From NCBI GenBank assembly GCA_002449145.1, contig DKCG01000023.1, positions 1 through 64,000 of the forward strand: a DNA stretch of 64,000 nt, read 5' to 3'. The notes under the pieces are model-generated. The model saw only the letters and a list, made by a program, of their open reading frames with translations, searched no databases and had not been told where the DNA came from. The position numbers and the translations under genes are program-made. Positions 17,634 through 24,772 of this stretch are shown here, piece after piece. The stretch is from Christensenella sp. UBA6880. GTDB taxonomy: Bacteria > Bacillota > Clostridia > Christensenellales > CAG-917. Within the stretch, counting starts at the first letter, position 1. The number at the start of each line of letters is the position of its first letter.

Positions 17634-17661
17634 ATTATAGCATATAAGGCAAAATTGTCAA
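17634..17661 (-). promoter_or_regulatory. consensus sigma-A promoter
   Basis: Minus strand TTGACA (17661-17656), 16-bp spacer, TATAAT (17639-17634): both boxes match the consensus fully. It drives the leader and the zinc-ribbon membrane protein. Confidence 0.88.
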
Positions 17662-17714
17662 GTCAAGATCGGCAAGCGAATAGCATACTATATATTGTAA
17701 AAGAGAGGTGGATT

Positions 17715-17792
17715 ATGCATTTTATGGCGCTTATGCTTGCGATACTCGGATTGTTCGGTATGTTGGGATTCTTCGGCGGACTTTGGTTTTGA
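17715..17792 (+). CDS. 25-residue hydrophobic small protein
   Basis: MHFMALMLAILGLFGMLGFF followed by GGLWF. A single hydrophobic segment with many Met, Leu, Phe and Gly residues. GAGAGGTGG (17703-17711) is placed correctly before the ATG, which is the main support for translation. Membrane-inserted small regulators and spore-associated or toxin peptides look like this, but I cannot assign a family. Confidence 0.5.
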   Translation: MHFMALMLAILGLFGMLGFFGGLWF

Positions 17793-17876
17793 TTGTGGTG
17801 ATACGATAAGTCAAATGCTTCCGTTTAAGTTAAGTAAAAACGTCCGTTCGATTCCCTAAATGCACTTATAAAAACG

Positions 17877-17906
17877 AAAAAGCACATCATTGAGATGTGC
17901 TTTTTT
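17877..17906. terminator. bidirectional intrinsic terminator
   Basis: AAAAAGCACATC (17877-17888), ATTGA loop, GATGTGCTTTTTT (17894-17906). It ends the tRNA-Glu transcript on the minus strand and the small-protein transcript on the plus strand. Confidence 0.88.
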
Positions 17907-17910
17907 CATT

Positions 17911-17986
17911 TGGTACCCCCATAGGGAATCGAACCCTAGTTTCCGCCGTGAGAGGGCGACGTCTTGAACCGCTTGACCATGAGGGC
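17911..17986 (-). tRNA. tRNA-Glu(CTC)
   Basis: A minus-strand 76-nt cloverleaf. Acceptor GCCCTCA (17986-17980) pairs with TGGGGGT, the anticodon loop CTCTCAC gives CTC, the T-arm is AGGGTTCGATTCCCT, and CCA is encoded (17913-17911). GGTCAAGCGGTTCAAGAC is typical of bacterial tRNA-Glu. Confidence 0.95.
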
Positions 17987-18005
17987 AAATCGTTATTGCT
18001 TTGTG

Positions 18006-18034
18006 ATAATAGCATAATTTCTTGCCGTATGCAA
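18006..18034 (-). promoter_or_regulatory. sigma-A promoter of tRNA-Glu
   Basis: Minus strand TTGCAT (18034-18029), 17-bp spacer, TATTAT (18011-18006), 20 bp before the tRNA 5' end. Confidence 0.7.
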
Positions 18035-18150
18035 GCAAAAAAATATATATTTTCTCAAAAACCATCGCTTTTTCCGCGCCGTTACGTCTTTTTCAAAATT
18101 TCTTGTTTGTTTTGATAAAAAAATATCAAATTCGGTATTGCTTTTTATTT

Positions 18151-18159
18151 TGTTATAAT
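18151..18159 (+). promoter_or_regulatory. extended -10 promoter
   Basis: TGTTATAAT (18151-18159), a TGn-extended -10 box, 41 bp before the flavoprotein ATG. The -35 region is poor, as is common with extended -10 promoters. Confidence 0.6.
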
Positions 18160-18199
18160 ATAAAATACATTTGTATTAAAAATATTTAAGGAGAAAATT

Positions 18200-20260
18200 A
18201 TGGATCCTAAATATCAAAGTTTATTTACCCCTTGGAAGATAGGCAAATGCGAGATCAAAAACCGCATCGTGTTGACTTCTATGGGCGGAACTTCAATATT
18301 TGGCTGGATGGAACCGCATCATTTCGACAAAGAAGCCGCAAACTTCTTGCTCGATAGGGCAAAGAACAACGTCGGACTTATTTTGCCGGGTATCGCGCCC
18401 ATCAGAAACGTTATCGGCGGAAACTGGCTCTACAAGAGCAAGAGTTCGTTCAAACACCTCAAACCATTTATGGAAGAAATCCACAAGACGGGCGCAAAGA
18501 TGTTCGTGCAACTCACCGCAGGTTTCGGACGTTCTTTTGCAATCACCAAAATGATGGAAATGCTTGCCACAAACAAAGTTTTGGGTGCAATCGCAAAGCC
18601 GTTTATCAACATCGATCAACTCACGATGAGCGCGAGTCCCAATCCCAACAGATGGAGTGACAAAGTGCCGTCCAGAGCAATGACGATCGACGAGATTCAC
18701 GAGTTTATCAAAGCGTTCGGCAAAACCGCAAAAATGTGCAAAGACGCAGGCGTAGACGGCGTTGAAATCCACGCAGTTCACGAAGGATATTTGCTCGACC
18801 AATTCACGATGAAATACACCAACCAACGTACCGACGAGTACGGCGGTTCAATCGAAAACAGATACCGTTTTCCCATCGAAATCGTCAAGGAAATCAAGAG
18901 AGTATGCGGCGAGGATTATCCCGTTTCGTTGAGATATTCCGTCGTATCCAAGACCAAAGGTTTCCGCCAAGGCGCACTTCCCGGTGAAGACTACGTCGAA
19001 GTCGGTCGCGATATGGAAGAAAGCAAAATCGCAGCCAAAATGCTTCAAGACGCAGGCTACGATATGCTCAACTCGGACAACGGTACGTACGACGCGTGGT
19101 ACTGGGCGCATCCGCCGGTATATATGCCGCAAAACTGCAACCTCGCAGATTGCGAAGAACTCAAAAAAGCAGTCGATATTCCCGTCGTTTGCGCAGGTCG
19201 TATGACCCCCGAAGCAGGCGCAAAGGCTATTGCGGAAGGCAAAATCGACGGTATGGGCGTCGCTCGTCAATTCCTCACCGATCCCGAATGGATCACCAAA
19301 CTCATCCAAGGCAGAGAAGACGACATTATGCCTTGCATTTGCTGCCATAACGCTTGCTTCAATATGGCACACTACAACGGCGTTGCAAACGATCAGGATT
19401 TGTCCGACACTGCAGGTATGGCTCGTTGCGCACTCAATCCGCACACGATGCAATCCAAGAAATACAAGATCGTTCCCGCAACAAAATCCAAGAAGATTGC
19501 CGTCATCGGCGGTGGTATCGGCGGTATGGAAGTTGCAAGAGTCGCAACCTTGCGCGGCCATAAAGTCACCATTTACGAGAAATCCGACGATCTCGGCGGC
19601 ATTTTCGTAGCGGCGGCAGCACCGTCTTTCAAAGAGAAAGATAAAGAACTTATCGAGTGGTACAAAAAGCAAATCAAAGATTTGGGTATCGAAGTGAAGT
19701 ACGGCGTCAAAGTTGACGACGTGAACAAACTCGACGCAGACGAAGTCGTCGTTGCAACGGGCGCAGTTGCAAGACGTTTCAACGTCCCCGGCGTCGAAAA
19801 GACCGTCGAAGCGTGCGATTTCTTGCTCGGAAACAAAGAAGTCGGCGACAACGTCGTCATCATCGGCGGTGGCTTGACAGGTTGTGAAATCGCATACGAA
19901 CTGCAACTTCAAGGCAAACATCCCGCAATCGTCGAGATGAAGAACGACCTTATCGCCGTCAAGGGCGTATGCCTTGCAAACTCGTCCTATTTGAGAGAAT
20001 ACTTTGCGCTTCACAAAGTGCCCGTGTATCTCGAAACCAAACTCGTTTCTGTCACCGACAACGGCGTTAAAGTTGCTTCGCTCAAAGAAAACGGCAAAGA
20101 ATTTGAGATTCCCGCGGATTCCGTCATTATGTCCGTCGGTTACAGACCCGCACCCGTCGCGCAAGAGGGCAAACACGTCCACCTCGTCGGCGACAGCGCA
20201 AAAGTAGGCAATCTTCGCACTGTAATTTGGGGTGCTTGGGATGTTGCAATGAAACTGTAA
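18200..20260 (+). CDS. Old Yellow Enzyme-family NADH:flavin oxidoreductase (FadH/BaiC-like)
   Basis: 686 residues in the layout of 2,4-dienoyl-CoA reductase and clostridial enoate or bile-acid reductases. An N-terminal FMN TIM barrel (LFTPWKIGKCEIKNRIVLTSMG; GVEIHAVHEGYLLDQF; NQRTDEYGGSIENR) is followed by a 4Fe-4S site CICCHNAC with a further Cys in MARCALNP. The C-terminal half has an FAD dinucleotide fold GGGIGGMEVARVATLRGHKV and an NAD(P)H fold IIGGGLTGCEIAYELQ. It probably reduces an activated C=C bond with electrons from NADH; substrate not predictable. AAGGAG precedes the ATG. Monocistronic, ending near element F. Confidence 0.93.
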   Translation: MDPKYQSLFTPWKIGKCEIKNRIVLTSMGGTSIFGWMEPHHFDKEAANFLLDRAKNNVGLILPGIAPIRNVIGGNWLYKSKSSFKHLKPFMEEIHKTGAKMFVQLTAGFGRSFAITKMMEMLATNKVLGAIAKPFINIDQLTMSASPNPNRWSDKVPSRAMTIDEIHEFIKAFGKTAKMCKDAGVDGVEIHAVHEGYLLDQFTMKYTNQRTDEYGGSIENRYRFPIEIVKEIKRVCGEDYPVSLRYSVVSKTKGFRQGALPGEDYVEVGRDMEESKIAAKMLQDAGYDMLNSDNGTYDAWYWAHPPVYMPQNCNLADCEELKKAVDIPVVCAGRMTPEAGAKAIAEGKIDGMGVARQFLTDPEWITKLIQGREDDIMPCICCHNACFNMAHYNGVANDQDLSDTAGMARCALNPHTMQSKKYKIVPATKSKKIAVIGGGIGGMEVARVATLRGHKVTIYEKSDDLGGIFVAAAAPSFKEKDKELIEWYKKQIKDLGIEVKYGVKVDDVNKLDADEVVVATGAVARRFNVPGVEKTVEACDFLLGNKEVGDNVVIIGGGLTGCEIAYELQLQGKHPAIVEMKNDLIAVKGVCLANSSYLREYFALHKVPVYLETKLVSVTDNGVKVASLKENGKEFEIPADSVIMSVGYRPAPVAQEGKHVHLVGDSAKVGNLRTVIWGAWDVAMKL

Positions 20261-20270
20261 GTGTAAAGCG

Positions 20271-20396
20271 TTAAGCGCGCTATTTGGCGTGATACTTCGT
20301 CAGTCACATCTTGCCTCAAAATCGTGTACGTCTATGTACACTGGGTTTTGATTCAAGATGTGCCTTTCTTGTCTGACGCTCAAATATCGCGATTAA
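20271..20396. repeat. palindromic 3'-end element, copy F (126 bp)
   Basis: Outer arms TTAAGCGCGCTATTTGG (20271-20287) and TCAAATATCGCGATTAA (20380-20396) pair with three mismatch or wobble positions. Second arms are CACATCTTG (20305-20313) and CAAGATGTG (20354-20362). The central hairpin is of the second type: CAAAATC-GTGTAC, loop GTCTAT, GTACAC, bulge TG, GGTTTTG. The left arm starts 11 bp after the flavoprotein stop codon. Confidence 0.85.
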
Positions 20397-20402
20397 AATC
20401 TC

Positions 20403-20534
20403 TTGCACATTGGGCGAACAACGGTGTTAATGCCGTCCTTCCGTCAACTCATTTACGAATAGTAAATTAGGGTTCGGACGGTTCTTCCTTGTTCTTCATC
20501 ATCTAAATATTTGTTTTACAAATATATGGTGCAA
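20403..20534. repeat. palindromic 3'-end element, copy C (132 bp)
   Basis: Outer arms TTGCAC (20403-20408) and GTGCAA (20529-20534). Second arms GCCGTCC (20432-20438) and GGACGGT (20476-20482). Central hairpin CAACTCATTTAC / GTAAATTAGGGTT. The right block CTTCCTTGTTCTTCATC matches copies B and D. It lies 6 bp from copy F, so the two stand in tandem between genes. Confidence 0.75.
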
Positions 20535-20541
20535 AATGTTG

Positions 20542-20569
20542 TTGAAATAACGGTAAAATATGATATAAT
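20542..20569 (+). promoter_or_regulatory. sigma-A promoter of the M29 aminopeptidase
   Basis: TTGAAA (20542-20547), 16-bp spacer, TATAAT (20564-20569) with TGA before it (extended -10). Confidence 0.75.
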
Positions 20570-20603
20570 ATTCATATTAAACGAACACACAGAGGTGTAG
20601 TGT

Positions 20604-21830
20604 ATGAAAAAAACGACTATGCAAAAATATGCTCGTCTTATCGCTCAAAAAGGCGTGAACGTGCAGAAAAATCAAGAAGTAATTATCCGCGCAGGACTCG
20701 ACCAACCCGAATTTGTAAAAATGGTTGCAGAGGAATGCTATCGCAAGGGCGCAAAGAAAGTTACGGTCGAGTGGGATTATCAACCGCTCACGAAAGTCAA
20801 TTATCGTTATCGTTCGCTCAAATCTCTTTCCACGATGGAAGAGTGGCAAGTCGAAAAACTCAAACATCAGGTTGACGCGCTTCCCGCGGTCATCTATATC
20901 GAATCGGAAGACCCCGACGGACTTAAAGGCGTGGACCAATCAAAAGTCGCAAAGGCTCAACGTGCGATTTATCCCATCGTAAAACCTCTTCGCGACAAAA
21001 TGGACAACAAGTATCAATGGTGTATCGCCGCAGTACCGGGCGAAGCGTGGGCAAAAAAAGTGTTTCCGAACGAAAGAGTCGGTAAGGCTGTCGAGAAACT
21101 TTGGAACGCCATTCTTTACACGTCCAGAGCGGACGGCAACGACCCCGTTCAGGCTTGGAACGAGCATAACGCCGACCTCAAGGCAAGATACGATTATCTC
21201 AATTCGCTCGGCATAGAATCCTTGCATTATACGTCATCTAACGGCACTAATTTCACCGTAGGACTCATTCCCGACGCACTCTTTCTCGGCGGAAGCGAGT
21301 TTACGCTCGGCGGTGTAGAGTTCAATCCTAACATTCCGAGCGAGGAAGTTTTTACGTCGCCTATGAAGGGCAAAGCGGAAGGTATCGTCTATGCAACTCG
21401 TCCGCTTTCCTATCGCGGCGAACTCATCGAGAATTTTTCCGTGCGATTTGAAAACGGCAAAGCGGTCGAAGTACACGCCGAAAAGGGTGAGGAACTTCTC
21501 AAACAAATGATTTCTATGGACGAAAACGCCGCATATCTCGGTGAATGTGCTCTCGTTCCTTACGATTCGCCCATTCGCAATTCCGAAATAACCTTCCTCA
21601 ACACCTTGTTCGACGAGAACGCTTGTTGTCACCTCGCACTCGGTCGCGGTTTTGAGAATTGTATCAAAGATTACGACAAATACACTCTCGAAGAATGTCG
21701 TCAAAAAGGCATCAACGATTCCATCATACACGTAGACTTTATGATCGGCTCGCAAGATCTTGACGTGACTGCGCATACGAGAGAGGGGGTGGATGTAGCC
21801 ATTTTCCGCAACGGCAACTGGGCATTTTGA
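20604..21830 (+). CDS. M29-family metallo-aminopeptidase
   Basis: 408 residues, the usual size of AmpS/PepS-type aminopeptidases, which are dimeric, use two metal ions and trim N-terminal residues from peptides in the cytoplasm. The N-terminal half has IRAGLDQPEFVKMVAEECY and the substrate-chamber region. The metal site lies in the C-terminal half: GECALVPYDSPI (Glu), CCHLALGRGF (His), IHVDFMIGS (His, Asp), with FTSPMKGKAEGIVYAT upstream. AGAGGTG precedes the ATG. The stop codon TGA forms the first bases of palindromic element G. Confidence 0.93.
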   Translation: MKKTTMQKYARLIAQKGVNVQKNQEVIIRAGLDQPEFVKMVAEECYRKGAKKVTVEWDYQPLTKVNYRYRSLKSLSTMEEWQVEKLKHQVDALPAVIYIESEDPDGLKGVDQSKVAKAQRAIYPIVKPLRDKMDNKYQWCIAAVPGEAWAKKVFPNERVGKAVEKLWNAILYTSRADGNDPVQAWNEHNADLKARYDYLNSLGIESLHYTSSNGTNFTVGLIPDALFLGGSEFTLGGVEFNPNIPSEEVFTSPMKGKAEGIVYATRPLSYRGELIENFSVRFENGKAVEVHAEKGEELLKQMISMDENAAYLGECALVPYDSPIRNSEITFLNTLFDENACCHLALGRGFENCIKDYDKYTLEECRQKGINDSIIHVDFMIGSQDLDVTAHTREGVDVAIFRNGNWAF

Positions 21831-21955
21831 GAGGCTGCCAAATAGCACCTAACTTTGTCAGAGACACCCACTCATCAATTCGTGTACGTCTATGTACACT
21901 AGAATTGCTGTTTGGGTGTCTCTTTCGCGTTATGTATCTATTTGGCAGCCTCTCA
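21828..21955. repeat. palindromic 3'-end element, copy G (128 bp)
   Basis: Outer arms 21828-21845 and 21938-21955 are perfectly complementary over 18 bp; the first three bases are the aminopeptidase stop codon. Blocks CCTAACTTTGTC and TTTCGCGTTATG match copy A. Second arms AGAGACACCCA (21860-21870) and TGGGTGTCTCT (21913-21923) are perfect. The central hairpin is type 2: CAATTC-GTGTAC, GTCTAT, GTACAC, bulge TA, GAATTG. Confidence 0.92.
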
Positions 21956-22024
21956 AGCGCGCTATTTTTGGCGAATAACTGTGTCAAAGACCTTTTGCTT
22001 GTTCTTCATTCAAATATCGCGCTT
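21955..22024. repeat. palindromic element, copy H (70 bp, core deleted)
   Basis: AAGCGCG (21955-21961) pairs with CGCGCTT (22018-22024), and TATTTTTG with CAAATA. Blocks GGCGAATAACTGTGTCA and CTTGTTCTTCATTC match copy B, but the second arms and central hairpin are missing. It abuts copy G and looks like an internally deleted derivative. Confidence 0.7.
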
Positions 22025-22050
22025 AAAATATATCGGCGATAGCAGTCTCT

Positions 22051-22160
22051 CAAGCGCGCTATTTTTGGCGTGAGTGACAAACGGTCGCTGTGGCAATGGC
22101 AACAGACAAGTTTGCCTATTGCCAAGAGCCACGCTTGTTTGTCACTCTGCTAACCGCGCA
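22051..22160. repeat. palindromic element, copy I (divergent core)
   Basis: Begins with TCTCAAGCGCGCTATTTTTG, a direct repeat of the start of copy H (first bases at 22048 and 21951). AGTGACAAAC (22073-22082) pairs with GTTTGTCACT (22137-22146). The core carries GTGGC/GCCAC and GGCAA/TTGCC hairpins rather than the common central hairpin. GCGCG near its left end pairs with CGCGC near its right end. Confidence 0.6.
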
Positions 22161-22473
22161 AGCCCTCTTTACTCTCAAAATAAGACGGGCAAGAACTCAA
22201 ACCGCAATTCCGTGCGAGTGCTTGCTTGGTGAATGCGTGCTACGCACGCAGGCGGATAAATAAAAATATCTTGCTAACCGCTTGCGCCATTGGCGCAATA
22301 CCAAACAGATAATCTTGCGGAATTGTGGCTTGATTATTTATCCATCTTGTTTTGATAGCAAAGATTCTCTGTGCGGTAGAAAGATTAAAATAGCGATATA
22401 AAAAAGAAGACACGCAAATGCGTGTATTCTGCAAGAATATCGCTTTTTTAATCGGCATTCGGCGCAAAGTATA
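22161..22473. other. non-coding stretch with nested inverted repeats
   Basis: No protein gene is convincing here. CAATTCCG (22205-22212) pairs with CGGAATTG (22318-22325), and GGATAAATAA (22254-22263) pairs with TTATTTATCC (22334-22343); the two helices interleave as in a pseudoknot. Further hairpins are GCGTGC-TAC-GCACGC (22235-22249), TTGCGCC-ATT-GGCGCAA (22282-22298), and a long AT-rich palindrome AAAAGCGATAT-like around 22389-22450 enclosing CACGCA/TGCGTG. Confidence 0.5.
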
Positions 22474-22711
22474 TCAAAAAACAGTCGCTCGATTGAGCGA
22501 CTGTTTTTCTCTTGATTGTCCCGCACCGCCGTGTGATGCCATTTTATAAACCCGCCGTATAGCAGGGTGGGTAAAGACTGCCGTGCAGTTTCTGTCTTCC
22601 ACTGAATTGCGAGGCCTGACATCTCTGCATATTGGTCGGACGCGTCATCCCGTATAAAATTTGTGGTTCAAAATAGAGCATCATCACAAACATAGCAGGA
22701 ATCTTTCCTAT
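22474..22711 (-). ncRNA. structured non-coding RNA of about 240 nt, family unassigned
   Basis: Minus-strand transcript with its own promoter and intrinsic terminator and no coding sequence. 5' hairpin ACATAG-GAA/TTC-CTATGT. Long-range helix TGTGATG (near the 5' end) with CATCACA (near the 3' end), inside it ATTTTATA with TATAAAAT, and inside that a G-rich conserved-looking core (GGGATGACGCGTCCGACC, then CTGC-ACG-GCAG). The end is ACAGTCGCTC-loop-GAGCGACTGT plus a U-run (22504-22476). Candidates to test are the raiA-motif RNA of Bacillota, tied to sporulation, and 6S RNA; I cannot decide from sequence alone. Confidence 0.7.
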
Positions 22712-22715
22712 GTTC

Positions 22716-22744
22716 AATATACCATATACCGTTTTATATTGCAA
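22716..22744 (-). promoter_or_regulatory. sigma-A promoter of the ncRNA
   Basis: Minus strand TTGCAA (22744-22739), 17-bp spacer, TATATT (22721-22716). Confidence 0.65.
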
Positions 22745-22980
22745 TACCCAATTTTTGTCTGTGCGTTTCTTTTAATAAGTTTAGGGTGGCAGAATTTTGC
22801 CGCTCGGCATATTATATCCTCAAATCGTAAATCGTACTTCGAGATTGCAAACTTGTGTCGATAATATAAAAAGTATTTTAAAATTCGGCAAATATGCGAA
22901 TACTTTTGAGCAAAAATCGGACAAATTTACAATCGAAATACGTTTTACATATTATTTAAATGCAATTTTTGGGGTATGTA
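22745..22980. other. gene-free AT-rich stretch
   Basis: Between the divergent ncRNA promoter and the PAP2 promoter. No RNA structure or coding sequence stands out. Confidence 0.5.
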
Positions 22981-23009
22981 TTGATAAAATCGCTGTTGTA
23001 TGCTAAAAT
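22981..23009 (+). promoter_or_regulatory. sigma-A promoter of the PAP2 gene
   Basis: TTGATA (22981-22986), 17-bp spacer, TAAAAT (23004-23009) with TGC before the -10 box. Confidence 0.72.
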
Positions 23010-23041
23010 ATGTAAAGTAATAAATCTATAGGGGTTATTGT

Positions 23042-24313
23042 ATGAAATCTCTTAATATCAAATCAAGAACAATAATTGCGCTCTGCTTGTTTGCGGTGTT
23101 GTTCGTTTCTCTCGTTTTGGTTGCGACTTATTGCGACTTTCAAGTGAGCAAAATTCTCACCAAAAACGCATTGAAACCCGGCGAATATCTTGCAAACGAT
23201 TTGTTCGGCGTAGTGGGCGAGGTTGTCGGTACGTCGCCGATTTATATTCTTTTGAGTATATGCACGGTGATACTTTGCTGGTATTTCGCAAAATGCTTTG
23301 ACAAAAAGAAATGGGCGATTGCTCTTGCCGTCATATTTGCGCTTGCGGGAACTGTCGCTTGGTGGTTCTATATCAAAGACATTATGAAATACGTCATCGA
23401 GCACGCCGCAAACGAAATCGGCGCGGCAGGTTCGGCGGTGTATGAATATCGTCACAACGGCGCGGTGATTGCAAGTCAAGTTCTTGTCGCGCTCACGATT
23501 CAGGCTCTTACGGTGCTTGCGCTTCGTCCTTTGAAAGCGGAAACGCTCAAAAGGCTCGTATGGTGGGTGGTTGCGGCTCTTGCGGCTTGCGTGCTTGCAA
23601 ATATTATTATCCTCATCGTCAAAGACCCCGTCGGTCGTATGAGATTCAGAGCAATCAACTCGAACGTCGGTCAACGTCTTATCAACGCAGGGTTGGTGCA
23701 AGGTTATACGCCTTGGTACGTGCGTAACGGTCAACCCGACGAGGCGATAATCAATTCGTTTATCGACGCATATCCCGGCGCAAGCGATGCGTTTAAGTCG
23801 TTCCCGTCAGGTCATACTTGCGCAGCAGGTATGTCGTATGCGCTTATTATGCTTCCCGATGTCGTGGACTTCAAGCATAAAAAAGCGGGCAAAATCGCTT
23901 GCTGGGTCACACCTGTCGTCATCACGATGCTCGTTGCAATCAGCCGTATCGTCGTTGGCGCTCACTATATGAGCGACGTCACGTTCGGCGGCACAATCGC
24001 ATTCGTATCCTTCATTCTTATGCGCGAAATCTTCGTGTGTAAGGGAAGCCACTTCTTTGCATTGTTCCCGTGCCTCGCATCAAAGAAAGCGGTTACGCTT
24101 CCTATCGATATCGAGGTCGAAAATGCCGTCGAAACCGAGGATAAAGACACTCTCGACATTCTTACAGATGAAAGCGTAGAGGAAACCGAAATCGAAAACG
24201 GAGCCGAATGTTCCGATGATAAAAACGAGGAAATTGTACTTTGCAGCGAACAAGCCGACGAAATCGGCAAAGAAATCGCCGAAAATCTCAAAGACGGTGC
24301 GATTGTCGAATAA
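23042..24313 (+). CDS. PAP2-family integral membrane phosphatase
   Basis: 423 residues with about six membrane helices. The three phosphatase motifs are present: KDPVGRMRFRA (motif 1), FPSGHTCAAG (motif 2) and SRIVVGAHYMSDV (motif 3, His and Asp). Such enzymes dephosphorylate lipid phosphates, for example undecaprenyl pyrophosphate or phosphatidylglycerophosphate; the substrate cannot be told here. A 70-residue acidic tail (about 350-423) follows the last helix and is probably cytoplasmic and disordered. Own promoter and terminator, so monocistronic. Confidence 0.88.
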   Translation: MKSLNIKSRTIIALCLFAVLFVSLVLVATYCDFQVSKILTKNALKPGEYLANDLFGVVGEVVGTSPIYILLSICTVILCWYFAKCFDKKKWAIALAVIFALAGTVAWWFYIKDIMKYVIEHAANEIGAAGSAVYEYRHNGAVIASQVLVALTIQALTVLALRPLKAETLKRLVWWVVAALAACVLANIIILIVKDPVGRMRFRAINSNVGQRLINAGLVQGYTPWYVRNGQPDEAIINSFIDAYPGASDAFKSFPSGHTCAAGMSYALIMLPDVVDFKHKKAGKIACWVTPVVITMLVAISRIVVGAHYMSDVTFGGTIAFVSFILMREIFVCKGSHFFALFPCLASKKAVTLPIDIEVENAVETEDKDTLDILTDESVEETEIENGAECSDDKNEEIVLCSEQADEIGKEIAENLKDGAIVE

Positions 24314-24381
24314 CCTTTCGTGTAGAGAGGAAAACGTCGCCGCAACGTTTAGTTGTCGACAAAACTTCAAAATAACGTCGA

Positions 24382-24406
24382 AAAAGCCCGAAAAAATCGG
24401 GCTTTT
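24382..24406 (+). terminator. intrinsic terminator after the PAP2 gene
   Basis: AAAAGCCCGA (24382-24391), A5 loop, TCGGGCTTTT (24397-24406). Confidence 0.85.
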
Positions 24407-24493
24407 GCGTATCAAATTGACATATAGCATTTACAATGCTAAACTCAACGTGCAATCAATTTTTGCAAGTATATAAATCATTGAGGAACGACT

Positions 24494-24763
24494 ATGAAAG
24501 CGGTTGTATCTGTCATTGGTAAAGACCAAAGAGGCATAATTTCAAGAGTCAGCACGAGGCTCTACGAGTTTGCAATCAACGTGCAAGACATTTCTCAAAC
24601 CATTATGCAGGGCTATTTTACAATGATTATGCTTGTCGATTTGTCCGAGTCCAACGCGGATTTTGCGACGATAAGCAAATCTCTTTCAAAGCTCGGCGAG
24701 GAACTCGGCGTTGAAATCCGCATACAAAACGAGCAGGTTTTCACGTCGATGCACCGTATTTGA
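24494..24763 (+). CDS. ACT domain protein, UPF0237 family
   Basis: An 89-residue single ACT domain: MKAVVSVIGKDQRGIISRVS, then INVQDISQTIMQGYFTMIML. ACT domains bind amino acids or other small ligands. It lies 9 nt before the UPF0210 gene, and the two families are paired in many bacteria and archaea, so the ACT protein probably regulates or joins its neighbour. GAGGAACG precedes the ATG. Confidence 0.92.
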   Translation: MKAVVSVIGKDQRGIISRVSTRLYEFAINVQDISQTIMQGYFTMIMLVDLSESNADFATISKSLSKLGEELGVEIRIQNEQVFTSMHRI

Positions 24764-24772
24764 GGTTGAAAA

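Noticed and set aside
22338..22744. Two short minus-strand reading frames
   Set aside because: They fall in the structured ncRNA and its terminator, with no ribosome site and no protein-like composition.
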